From positions 560-20,216 of the forward strand of contig DIHI01000005.1 of the NCBI GenBank assembly GCA_002420085.1: a DNA stretch of 19,657 nucleotides, written 5' to 3'. Shown here one piece after another: positions 1 to 6,893 of this stretch (position 1 is its first letter; every line of letters begins with the position of its first letter). A program made the position numbers and the translations under genes. Origin of the DNA: Lysobacterales bacterium UBA5700. Its GTDB lineage: Bacteria; Pseudomonadota; Gammaproteobacteria; Xanthomonadales; Xanthomonadaceae. Under the pieces are notes generated by a model. It made no database searches and was not told the DNA's origin. It saw only the letters and a program-made list of their open reading frames with translations.

Positions 1-377
1 AACTCAATCGGCACGTGCTCTCGAAAGTCATGGGCTGGCTCGGAACGCCCGATGCCCTCGCCGCAAATCTGAACCTGATCGATGACGCCAGGCCCTCGCC
101 GGTTCCGCAAGGCATCTGGGACCAACTCAAAAGCGCTTTCGTCGAGCGACGACCCTACGGGCAAAGTCCCAACACCTTCACGCAACACGCACGGGCGTCA
201 AATGAACTGCGCGTCCGGCTGTTCAGAATGGCGATTGGGGACGAGAAACGACGGAAGTCTGCCTTCATGCTTCTCGGTCAAATCGAGGAATGGCGCTTGG
301 AGCATGGCAGACCGACGGGTGAACCGCGTCACCCCGATCTCGCATCCGGCCAATCTTGGCCGCCCGAGGAGTCCTGA
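1..377 (+). CDS. C-terminal end of an unidentified protein (5' partial)
   Basis: An open frame runs from the left edge of the window, with no stop before it, to a stop at 375-377. A GTG at 15 could serve as a start, but the frame stays open to base 3 and no ribosome binding site is visible, so I read this as the last ~125 residues of a longer gene. The peptide is soluble, has no signal or membrane segment, and reads like an alpha-helical domain: an arginine-rich helix (NELRVRLFRMAIGDEKRR) is followed by a second helix (LLGQIEEWRLEHGRP) and a short proline-rich tail ending WPPEES. I do not recognise the family. The next genes to the right are mobile-element and toxin-antitoxin relics, so an accessory or defence role is possible, but that is guesswork from location only. 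Confidence 0.55.
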   Translation, partial: LNRHVLSKVMGWLGTPDALAANLNLIDDARPSPVPQGIWDQLKSAFVERRPYGQSPNTFTQHARASNELRVRLFRMAIGDEKRRKSAFMLLGQIEEWRLEHGRPTGEPRHPDLASGQSWPPEES

Positions 378-520
378 CTTTTCTCCTGAACGCAAAGGGG
401 CAGTCCCTGGTCGCCGCCTATCCTGGCGGCGCATCGAGTTGGCCATCAGGTGCCACAGAGGTAGGCAATGTGCTCGACCGGAGACAGTCATGAGCGACCG
501 CTGTGAGTCGAAACGAGTCA
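378..520. other. Short intergenic stretch, nothing recognised
   Basis: Between the stop of the left-edge gene and the end of the recombinase-companion relic I find no start codon with a ribosome binding site, no strong hairpin and no recognisable protein in any frame. Open frames cross it on both strands, but their residue composition looks like out-of-frame reading of GC-rich DNA. Confidence 0.4.
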
Positions 521-812
521 TCTGCCCGTTTCAAGCAATTTCCGCTGCTCCTCCCACAACAACGGCGTCCCCGACGCCAGGTCGAACAGGGTCACCTCCG
601 GCGGTAGGGTCTCGTCGAGGATGACGGCGACGATGTCCGGCGCCAGCGTGGTGAGGTTCGCCATCCGGCTCACATATACCCGATCCATCCCCTCGGTTCG
701 GCCACCTCGGACAGCGTGCGCGCCTCGCCAGCCCCCACCATCGCCAGCCGACGATGGGCCGCAGGCGAGCGCGAGTTGGATCGGCATCGGCGCCTTCACG
801 CCGAAGAAGGGC
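521..812 (-). pseudogene. Relic of serine-recombinase companion HTH protein, two frameshifts
   Basis: On the minus strand the peptide YVSRMANLTTLAPDIV followed by ILDETLPPEVTLFDLASG and LLWEEQR ends at 521. From memory this matches the small helix-turn-helix proteins encoded next to large serine recombinases, whose C-termini carry YVSR, LAPDIVEAIL and a closing W-x-E-Q-R. The homology upstream continues only by changing frame. EARTLSEVAE lies in another frame and joins EGMDRVYVSR if one base is restored near 692-700, where a CGC codon appears as CC. Further upstream, QLALA joins AHRRLAMV only with a second shift near 755-765. No recombinase gene lies upstream, because that space holds the ImmA promoter. 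The relic is therefore non-functional and marks a past recombinase-borne insertion. Family assignment is from motif memory; the frameshifts are visible in the sequence. Confidence 0.62.
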
Positions 813-846
813 AGCGAATGTGGACCGTTGCGGGCTGGCCCGAAGG

Positions 847-870
847 GCGGACGCCAGGGACGGCGTCCGC
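847..870. repeat. Perfect 9-bp inverted repeat (stem-loop)
   Basis: GCGGACGCC at 847-855 and its exact reverse complement GGCGTCCGC at 862-870 flank a 6-base loop (AGGGAC). No T-run follows on either side, so a factor-independent terminator is unlikely. It lies between the recombinase-companion relic and the ImmA promoter. Confidence 0.6.
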
Positions 871-1010
871 AGCATCCAGCTCGCTTGATGACGAGATTGT
901 CCGGTCAGGCCGCTACCGAGGCCATCAGGGAGTTTCGGGCCAGTGCGGACCGATGGGGCTGGCACCAAGGGGGGTACGGGATCGGGTTCCGTCAGGTCAC
1001 TGCGATCGCC

Positions 1011-1052
1011 ATTGTTTACAGATCCGGAAAATATATGTAATCTGTAAACAAT
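1011..1052. promoter_or_regulatory. Operator/promoter of the XRE-ImmA gene (13-bp inverted repeat)
   Basis: ATTGTTTACAGAT at 1011-1023 is repeated as its exact reverse complement at 1040-1052, with a 16-base AT-rich spacer. A possible -35 (TTTACA, 1015-1020) lies in the left arm. A weak -10 (TAATCT, 1038-1043) 17 bases further overlaps the right arm. A dimeric XRE repressor bound to both arms would cover the promoter, so autoregulation by the gene that starts 13 bases downstream is likely. A ribosome binding site (AGAGGA, 1053-1058) follows directly. The dyad is certain; the promoter elements and the protein that binds are inference. Confidence 0.72.
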
Positions 1053-1064
1053 AGAGGATACCCC

Positions 1065-2117
1065 ATGTTCGGCGAGAGATTGAAACTGGCCCGCAAGCGT
1101 TCCGGCCTGTCTCTTCGGGGGCTCGCCGATGCCATCGACCATGCGGTCACCGCCCAGGCGATCGGTCGTTATGAGCGCGACGAGATGCTGCCAGGATCGG
1201 CCACCGCGCTGAAGCTGGCCAAGGCGCTCGGCGTTCCCCTGAGCTACCTGTTCAGCCCCTCGGAGATCCGCCTGGAGGGAGTGGAGTTTCGCAAGACCGC
1301 CGCGACCAGGGCTCAGGAGCGCGCCATGGTGGAAGCGGCCGTCCTGGACAGCCTCGACCGCTACCTGCTCGTCGAGGCATTGCTGGAGATTGGCAGCCAC
1401 GTGTGGGGCAAACCTAAAGGCGCTCCCTTCAAGGTCGCCGAACTCGATGATGCGGAGACCGCTGCCGAGAGCGTCCGCAAAGCCTGGAACTTGGGTGGCG
1501 ACGCGATTCCCAACATGACCGACCTGCTCGAAGAGCACGGCATCAAGGTGCTCAAGCTCGACTTTCCGCTCTCGGTCGATGGGCTGACTTGCCGGGTGGC
1601 ACGGCCGGATCAGGAGAAAGTGCCGGTCGTCGTCGGCTCGGTGGCGAAATCGGTAGAACGCCGCCGCTTCACCCTGGCCCACGAACTCGGCCATATGGTC
1701 ATGGCGATCGAAGGCAACCTGGACGAGGAGAGGGCGTGCCAGCGCTTCGCCAGCGCCCTGCTGATGCCGAAGGAGAACCTGCGGTCCGAGGTCGGCCAGT
1801 ACCGCCATGCCATCGGCTATGCCGAGATCATCGAAATCAAGCGCAAGTACGGTGTCAGTGCCGCCGCTCTCATCGTCCGTCTGCGCGACCTCGGCGTCAT
1901 CACCGAGGGCACGCTGCAAACGGTGTTTCGCGGCATCGGTCGGACTTGGCGCAAGGCCGAGCCCGAGCCACTCCCGGAGAACGAGGAACCCAGACGCTTC
2001 CGTCGCCTGGCGCTCCGCGCCCTGGCAGAGGACATCATCTCGCTTCCCAAAGCCGCAGAGCTGCTGCGCAAGAGCACGGGCGAGGTGAGCCGGATCATGT
2101 CGGGGCCCGCTGGGTGA
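1065..2117 (+). CDS. XRE-family regulator fused to ImmA/IrrE-type zinc metallopeptidase
   Basis: The 350-residue protein has an N-terminal Cro/C1 helix-turn-helix (about residues 3-65). A linker with helices follows, then an ImmA/IrrE peptidase domain with the zinc motif HELGH at 206-210 and the typical downstream stretch ERACQRFASALLMP (about 222-235), which supplies the third ligand. The C-terminal 60 residues are basic and helical. The ATG start is well supported by AGAGGA seven bases upstream. In this family the HTH binds its own promoter and the peptidase domain cleaves a partner repressor or antitoxin. The upstream inverted repeat fits self-repression. Directly after its stop lie the first codons of a PIN-domain protein, a common partner gene for this architecture, here truncated. 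The gene itself shows no lesion. A phage- or toxin-antitoxin-type regulator is the best reading; the substrate is unknown. Confidence 0.88.
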   Translation: MFGERLKLARKRSGLSLRGLADAIDHAVTAQAIGRYERDEMLPGSATALKLAKALGVPLSYLFSPSEIRLEGVEFRKTAATRAQERAMVEAAVLDSLDRYLLVEALLEIGSHVWGKPKGAPFKVAELDDAETAAESVRKAWNLGGDAIPNMTDLLEEHGIKVLKLDFPLSVDGLTCRVARPDQEKVPVVVGSVAKSVERRRFTLAHELGHMVMAIEGNLDEERACQRFASALLMPKENLRSEVGQYRHAIGYAEIIEIKRKYGVSAAALIVRLRDLGVITEGTLQTVFRGIGRTWRKAEPEPLPENEEPRRFRRLALRALAEDIISLPKAAELLRKSTGEVSRIMSGPAG

Positions 2118-2123
2118 TCCATC

Positions 2124-2237
2124 GTGCGGGTACTCGTGAGCGATGCCTCGATACTGATTGAACGCGCCGTTTTTCTCTCCGGCCTCGCGCCCCCACCAGG
2201 GGCCGAAGTCTGCGAAGCCAGCCCATGGCACCTTTGA
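2124..2237 (+). pseudogene. Truncated PIN-domain (VapC-like) toxin remnant
   Basis: Six bases after the stop of the ImmA gene, a GTG opens a 37-codon frame beginning VRVLVSDASILIERA. This is the usual N-terminus of a PIN-domain nuclease: a beta-strand, the first catalytic Asp (in SDAS) and the start of helix 1. Relatives read SD(T/A)SVLIDLERG, so the two codons after LI may also be missing. The rest of the frame (proline-rich, ending SPWHL) does not resemble a PIN fold, and a complete domain needs about 130 residues. The remnant therefore cannot be active. It sits where the PIN partner of XRE-ImmA regulators normally lies. Identification rests on about 15 residues plus context. Confidence 0.55.
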
Positions 2238-2386
2238 ATATCAATACGTTACATGCTGACCGTTCAAGCGGTTGGATAGCGGCATCGGCAGGCGGATGCA
2301 CCAGGATCGCCAAGCAGAACATCTTCTCGACACAGGGGGCGAGTTTGGGGCAGGCAGATTTTCCTTACGCCGTGGCGCGTGTTATT

Positions 2387-2416
2387 TTAACATCACTGTT
2401 TACAGTAAAATATATT
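2387..2416 (+). promoter_or_regulatory. Promoter of the fic gene with shared TGTTTACAG element
   Basis: A good sigma-70-type promoter is visible: TTAACA (2387-2392), an 18-base spacer and TATATT (2411-2416). The spacer contains TGTTTACAG (2397-2405) followed by AAAATATAT (2407-2415). The same two blocks occur in the ImmA operator (1013-1021 and 1028-1036). ACTG/CAGT arms around TTTA (2395-2406) form a small dyad. A repressor bound here would sit between -35 and -10. Control by the upstream XRE regulator is inferred from the shared sequence. Confidence 0.55.
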
Positions 2417-2446
2417 TGAGCCTTGTTTTAGGTTGGTACTACGCGC

Positions 2447-3613
2447 ATGAAGCGGGATCTACAAGGGCGCTACGTGACCATTTCGACGGCGGGGGAAGAG
2501 GCGCGGGCCTTCGTGCCTGCGCCGTTACCACCGAACCCACCCATTGACTGGACGCCCGAGCTGCGCTGCGCGTTCGATCAGGCGCTGCTGGCACTGGGTC
2601 GGCTCGACAGCGTGTCGATGCTGCTGCCCGACACCTCGCTATTCCTCTACATGTATGTGCGCAAGGAGGCGGTGCTGTCGTCGATGATCGAAGGCACCCA
2701 GTCTTCGCTCTCGGATCTGCTGCTGTTCGAACTGGACGAGGCGCCCGGTGTACCGTTGGATGACGTGCGCGAGGTCAGCAATTACGTGGCCGCCCTCGAC
2801 CACGGCCTGCATCTGCTGAAGGAAGGGCTGCCGCTGTCACTGCGGCTGATCCGTGAGGTACACGGCGTGCTGCTGGCCAAGGGTCGCGGCAGCAAGCTGA
2901 CGCCAGGAGAGTTTCGATACAGCCAGAACTGGATCGGTGGCACCCGCCCCGGCAACGCGGCCTTCGTGCCGCCGCCAGCCGGGGAAGTGCTGGAGTGCAT
3001 GAGCCGGCTCGAACGCTTTCTGAACGATCTCCCGGAGCCGACACCGGTGCTGCTCAAGGCGGCGCTGGCCCATGTGCAATTCGAAACCATCCACCCCTTC
3101 CTGGACGGCAATGGCCGCGTGGGGCGTCTGCTGATCACCCTGCTGCTGTGTGAACAGCGGGCACTGCGCGAGCCGATGCTCTACCTGAGCCTCTACTTCA
3201 AGACCCACCGCCGCTATTACTACGAACTGCTCAACAACGTCCGCGAAACGGGCGACTGGGAAGCCTGGCTCGGTTTCTTTGCCGAGGCCGTGATCGTCAC
3301 CGCTACTCAAGCCGTGGAGACGGCACAACAACTGCTCGCACTCTCCAACCAGGACCGCGACAGGATCGGCACTCTGGGCCGGGCGGCGCCTTCTGCACTA
3401 CAGATCCACCGGGTGCTGATGGAATATCCGATCGCCACCTCGAACTGGCTGGTCGAGAAAACCGGCCTTACGCCGGCAACCGTCAACAAATCATTGGTCA
3501 ACCTTCAGCAACTCGGCATCGTGCGCGAACTCACGGCGCAGAAGCGCAACCGGCTGTTCAGCTACCAAGACTACGTGGAAATCATGAATCGGGGGACGGA
3601 GCTGCCGGACTGA
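2447..3613 (+). CDS. Fic/DOC family protein adenylyltransferase (class II)
   Basis: The 388-residue protein has the Fic core motif HPFLDGNGRVGR at residues 216-227, with catalytic His216 and the phosphate-binding loop. It also has the inhibitory-helix motif S-x-x-x-E-G at 78-83 (SSMIEG) in the N-terminal domain, placing it among class II Fic proteins, which block their own ATP site through that Glu. Fic enzymes transfer AMP to Tyr, Ser or Thr hydroxyls of target proteins. Residues about 305-388 form a C-terminal winged helix (WLVEKTGLTPATVNKSL is the recognition segment), as in stand-alone regulator-like Fic proteins. All key residues are present. The stop codon TGA coincides with the first three bases of an IS3-family terminal repeat, so the last one to three residues may have been changed by the insertion. 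Target and phenotype cannot be read from sequence. Confidence 0.92.
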   Translation: MKRDLQGRYVTISTAGEEARAFVPAPLPPNPPIDWTPELRCAFDQALLALGRLDSVSMLLPDTSLFLYMYVRKEAVLSSMIEGTQSSLSDLLLFELDEAPGVPLDDVREVSNYVAALDHGLHLLKEGLPLSLRLIREVHGVLLAKGRGSKLTPGEFRYSQNWIGGTRPGNAAFVPPPAGEVLECMSRLERFLNDLPEPTPVLLKAALAHVQFETIHPFLDGNGRVGRLLITLLLCEQRALREPMLYLSLYFKTHRRYYYELLNNVRETGDWEAWLGFFAEAVIVTATQAVETAQQLLALSNQDRDRIGTLGRAAPSALQIHRVLMEYPIATSNWLVEKTGLTPATVNKSLVNLQQLGIVRELTAQKRNRLFSYQDYVEIMNRGTELPD

Positions 3614-3637
3614 ACCGCCCCGGCAATCCCGGAGGCT
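3611..3637. repeat. Terminal inverted repeat of an IS3-family element
   Basis: The sequence starting TGAACCGCCCCGG at 3611 has the look of the ends of IS3/IS51-group elements. It lies just outside the transposase stop (3650-3652, minus strand), at the spacing expected for an IS end. Its first three bases are the fic stop codon. No matching repeat is found at the other side of the remnant. Confidence 0.6.
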
Positions 3638-3649
3638 CGATGGTGTGAG

Positions 3650-3960
3650 TCACGCCGCCCGGGCGAGATCACGCTGTTGCTGACGATAAACGGCTGCTGG
3701 TTCCGCCGAGGGGGTGTTCCTGATCGGGCCTTCCTGATCGGGCCGAGCAGGCGCGCGTGGTTGAACCAGTCGATCCAATTCAGCGTGGCCAGTTGGACGG
3801 CTTCCAGATTCCGCCATGCGTGCCGATGGATCACCTCGACCGTGTATCCGCCGGTGATGGTCTCGGCCAGGGCGGTGTCGTAGGAGTCGCCAACGCTGCC
3901 GATCGAGGGTTCGATGCCGGGTCGCTGCATCGGGGCATAGAGGACGGGACGTTGGATGTC
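3650..3960 (-). pseudogene. 3' remnant of an IS3-family transposase (orfB), frameshifted
   Basis: Read on the minus strand, GIEPSIGSVGDSYDTALAET and EAVQLATLNWIDWFNHARLL are the C-terminal part of the DDE integrase domain of IS3-family OrfB, including the region of the final catalytic Glu (ALAET). The N-terminal two thirds, orfA and the other IS end are absent. A 14-bp tandem duplication (3717-3730 and 3731-3744) shifts the frame after LLGPIR. Removing one copy restores a normal ending (RNTPSAEPAAVYRQQQ and on to a stop at 3650). Upstream of about 3930 the similarity fades (LYAPMQRPGIEPS looks shortened). The element is dead, and its left boundary with chromosomal DNA before 4031 cannot be placed exactly. 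Confidence 0.82.
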
Positions 3961-4030
3961 TGGCGCGATCGCCGTGTACATGCCTTGACGCCCGCTACCT
4001 ACAGGCGATCAAGCTGATCCGCGCTCGATA

Positions 4031-5503
4031 TCAGCCAGTGCTGAGCAGGCAGCGCATGGCGCGGCGAAAGGCAGCGAACAACCGGTCGCGCTCGACATGC
4101 CGGCCCTCGGCGACCCGGCGGCGGGCAGCGACCCAGGTTTCGCGGACCGCCGGGCGGTTGCCGGAAAACAGCCAGCGGTCGATCAGATCCTCGGGACTGG
4201 CGGCGATCAGGCCCGGACTGTCGGGGTCGAGAACCACGAAATCGGCACGGTCACCGGGACGCAGGCCGCTGACTGCGATGCCGGCCGCAGCCGCTCCGCC
4301 GGTCAGCGCGGCTGCCAGCAGGCTCTCGCCGACCGAGTCCGAGTGCGGGCCGGTGACCAGGTTGCGCTGGCCGGTGCGCAAGCGCTGACCATATTCCAGC
4401 CAGCGCAATTCTTCGACCGGAGAGACCGAGACATGGCTGTCGGAACCGATGCACCAGCGACCACTGGCAGCCGTGAACTCGGGCAAGGGAAACAGGCCGT
4501 CGCCGAGGTTGGCTTCGGTGGTCGGGCACAGGGCGACGGTGACGCCAGAGGCGGCCAGTGCATTGCGTTCGCTGGCATCGCAGTGGGTGGCGTGGACCAG
4601 GGTCCAGCGGCCATCCAGGGCGAACCGATCGTGCAACCGCTGAATCGGTCGAGCACCCGTGCTGGCGAGGCACTCGGCGACTTCCGCTGGCTGTTCGGCG
4701 ATGTGGATGTGGATCGGCCAGTCGCGCTCGGCACATGCCGAGAGCACCGCTTCGATCGCCGATTCGGGAACTGCGCGCAGGCTGTGGAAGGCCACGCCGA
4801 GCCGGAGCCCTGGCGCGTGGGTCGCAGATTCAGACACTGATCCGGACAAGCTGTCGAGCAAGCCGAGATAGCCGTCGAGATCGTGGCCGAAGCGGCGCTG
4901 CCGTTCGCTCAGTGGCCGGTCATCGAAGCCCCCGCGCTGATACAGGACCGGCAGCAGGGTCAGGCCAATGCCGGTCTCGCGCGCGGCTTCGATCAGGGCA
5001 AGCGACATGGCGGCCGAGTCGGCATAGGGCCGGCCATCGGCGCCATGGTGCAGGTAGTGGAATTCGCAGACCCGGGTGTAGCCGGCCTCCAGCATCTCGG
5101 CATAAAGCCAGGCAGCGACCGCATGCAACAGGTCGGGATCGAAGCGGGCGGCGATCCGATACATGGTTTCGCGCCAGGTCCAGAAGCTGTCGGTGCGACT
5201 GCCGCGTCGTTCGGCCAATCCGGCCATGGCCCGCTGGAAGGCATGCGAATGGCCGTTGCACAATCCAGGCAGGGTCCAGCCCGGCAATTGCAGTTCGGCG
5301 ACCGAGCCAACCGCCCTCGCCGTTGCCGCCTCCGGCAGCGGGGTCGGCGCCCGCCAGAGACCATCCGGGCCGACGCCAAGCGCGGGCCGATGCAACCAGC
5401 CGTTGGCCGTCCAGGCATGCTCGGGGCGGAATACGGTCGCGCCCGGCTCGACTGCGGTCGATGGGCGGGAGGGTGGATGATCGGGCGGGCAAGGGTCGGA
5501 CAT
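4031..5503 (-). CDS. hutF: Formimidoylglutamate deiminase
   Basis: HutF hydrolyses N-formimino-L-glutamate to N-formyl-L-glutamate plus ammonia in the five-step histidine pathway. It is a cytoplasmic zinc amidohydrolase. Taking the ATG at 5503, the protein has 490 residues. The metal and catalytic motifs of the superfamily are in order: NGHSHAFQR (His85, His87), HIHIAEQ (His265, His267), VHATHCD (His304, His307) and GSDSHVS (Asp355). The combination HAFQRAMAGLAERR and SFWTWRETMYR is characteristic of HutF rather than of guanine deaminase or other relatives. Known family members have about 455 residues, and the extra length is a proline-rich N-terminus, so a start further downstream is possible. 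It faces away from the CoA-transferase gene across a 217-base divergent region. Its 3' end faces the IS remnant. Confidence 0.92.
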   Translation of the reverse strand: MSDPCPPDHPPSRPSTAVEPGATVFRPEHAWTANGWLHRPALGVGPDGLWRAPTPLPEAATARAVGSVAELQLPGWTLPGLCNGHSHAFQRAMAGLAERRGSRTDSFWTWRETMYRIAARFDPDLLHAVAAWLYAEMLEAGYTRVCEFHYLHHGADGRPYADSAAMSLALIEAARETGIGLTLLPVLYQRGGFDDRPLSERQRRFGHDLDGYLGLLDSLSGSVSESATHAPGLRLGVAFHSLRAVPESAIEAVLSACAERDWPIHIHIAEQPAEVAECLASTGARPIQRLHDRFALDGRWTLVHATHCDASERNALAASGVTVALCPTTEANLGDGLFPLPEFTAASGRWCIGSDSHVSVSPVEELRWLEYGQRLRTGQRNLVTGPHSDSVGESLLAAALTGGAAAAGIAVSGLRPGDRADFVVLDPDSPGLIAASPEDLIDRWLFSGNRPAVRETWVAARRRVAEGRHVERDRLFAAFRRAMRCLLSTG

Positions 5504-5625
5504 GCTGCGATTGTCGATCATCACGATCCGCTTGGCGACCCGCGCACGTCCCCGCACACACCTGCCGCTCGCCACGACGATGGTGTCCGGATCCGGGTCG
5601 GCTGTGCCAGAATCGTGGCCCGACC

Positions 5626-5670
5626 GACCTCGTGATCTCCGTCCTCGTGATCTCCGACCTCACGATCGAT
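5626..5670. repeat. Three tandem imperfect 15-bp repeats
   Basis: GACCTCGTGATCTCC (5626-5640), GTCCTCGTGATCTCC (5641-5655) and GACCTCACGATCGAT (5656-5670) follow without gaps. Copies 1 and 2 differ at one base; copy 3 has diverged more. They lie in the divergent region between hutF and the CoA-transferase gene. They could be repeated operator sites, since 15 bp is close to one and a half helical turns, or simple slippage products. I see no clear -35/-10 pair around them. Confidence 0.7.
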
Positions 5671-5720
5671 GCGGCAATCGGCGGACGCGGCCCCCGATCG
5701 TACCCTCCCCTGCCTCAGCG

Positions 5721-6893
5721 ATGACTGCCATGACTGCGCTCTCCGGCATCAAGGTTCTGGAACTGTCCCGTGTCCTGGCCGGGCCATGGTGCAGCATGCT
5801 GCTCGCCGACCTCGGTGCCGACGTCATCAAGATCGAACCGCTGGATGGTGATGACACCCGAGGACTCGGGCCACCGTTCAAGGACGACATCTCGGCCTAC
5901 TTCGCCTGCTGCAATCGCAACAAGCGGTCGCTGGCGATCGACCTGCTCAACCCGGCTGCCCGACCGCTGATCGATGCCCTGGTCCGCGACGCCGACGTGC
6001 TGATCGAGAACTATCGAACCGGCACGGCGGAAAAGCTCGGCGTCGGTTACCAGCGCCTGCACGATCTCAATCCCCGGCTGATCTACTGTTCGATCTCGGG
6101 TTACGGCCGGGTCGGCGTGGGTGCCGAGCGACCGGGCTACGACTTCGCGATCCAGGCCGAATCGGGATTGATGGCGATCACCGGGCCGGCCGATGGCCCA
6201 CCCAGCAAGGTCGGTGTGGCCGTGGCCGATATCGCGACCGGTCAGAATGCCGCGATCGCGATCCTCGCGGCCTTGCTGGCCCGCGCGCGCGATGGCGTCG
6301 GCCAGCGGGTCGCAGTCAGCCTGTTCGACAGCCAGTTGAGCGGACTCGCCAATGTCGCCAGCGCCTGCCTGTTCTCGGGCGAAGAGGCCGGCCGCTACGG
6401 CAATGCCCACGCCAGCATCGTGCCCTACCAGAGCTTCCGCGCCGCTGACGGCGAGTTCGTGCTGACCGTGGCCAGTGAAAAACTCTGGCGCAGCCTGTGC
6501 CAGGCACTCGACCGGCCGGACTGGCTCGACGACCCACGCTACCGCGACAATGCCGAACGGGTCGGTCATCGCGATGCTTTGATCGGCGAGATGCAGGCGC
6601 TGTTCGCCAGCGCACCGGTCGAACACTGGTTGCAGCGATTGAGCGCGGCCGGGATTCCGGCAGCGGCGATCAACACCGTCAAACAGGCGCTGGACAGCCC
6701 GGTGGCGATCTCACGCGGACTGAAGATCGAACTGGCCGGTCTGCCCATGGTGGCCAGTCCGCTGCGGCTATCGGAAACCCCAGTGGCCTATCGGCTGCCG
6801 CCACCCCGACTGGGCGAACACAGCGCGGCGATCGCTCGCGCGTTCGGTTTCGACCCTGATCGCCTACGTGCCGACGGCGCGATCGTCGGTTGA
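5721..6893 (+). CDS. Class III CoA-transferase (CaiB/BaiF family)
   Basis: With the ATG at 5721 (a second in-frame ATG lies at 5730) the protein has 390 residues, the usual length of this family. It opens with LSGIKVLELSRVLAGPWCSM and LADLGADVIKIE, the standard CaiB/BaiF N-terminus. The catalytic Asp that forms the acyl-CoA anhydride is Asp170 in VADIATG, matching Asp169 of formyl-CoA transferase in position. RPGYDFAIQAESG (about 138-149) is also typical. Substrates cannot be told from sequence; related enzymes move CoA between dicarboxylic acids such as succinate and glutarate. It lies between hutF and hutI, but a role in histidine breakdown is not established. Its 3' end overlaps the convergent sensor-kinase gene by 30 bases. 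The open frame extends upstream to 5502, but that part is arginine- and proline-rich and not conserved in appearance. Confidence 0.9.
   Translation: MTAMTALSGIKVLELSRVLAGPWCSMLLADLGADVIKIEPLDGDDTRGLGPPFKDDISAYFACCNRNKRSLAIDLLNPAARPLIDALVRDADVLIENYRTGTAEKLGVGYQRLHDLNPRLIYCSISGYGRVGVGAERPGYDFAIQAESGLMAITGPADGPPSKVGVAVADIATGQNAAIAILAALLARARDGVGQRVAVSLFDSQLSGLANVASACLFSGEEAGRYGNAHASIVPYQSFRAADGEFVLTVASEKLWRSLCQALDRPDWLDDPRYRDNAERVGHRDALIGEMQALFASAPVEHWLQRLSAAGIPAAAINTVKQALDSPVAISRGLKIELAGLPMVASPLRLSETPVAYRLPPPRLGEHSAAIARAFGFDPDRLRADGAIVG

Noticed and set aside
531..2231. 566-codon open frame on the minus strand opposite the ImmA gene
   Set aside because: It lies antisense to a gene with clear HTH and HELGH motifs. 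Its residues show out-of-frame composition and no domain, and GC-rich DNA commonly gives such long antisense frames.
2225..2419. 64-codon plus-strand frame before fic
   Set aside because: It has no ribosome binding site, runs through the fic promoter and resembles no protein I know.
3985..4060. Plus-strand peptide RYLQAIKLIRARYQPVL just before hutF
   Set aside because: It looks like a helix but starts right after a stop, has no initiation signal and soon enters the antisense of hutF. At this length it cannot be told from chance.
4097..5724. Long plus-strand frames opposite hutF (for example 4097-4840 and 4558-5724)
   Set aside because: hutF on the minus strand has all its metal motifs; the opposite frames are Arg-, Gly- or Gln-rich without motifs or ribosome binding sites.
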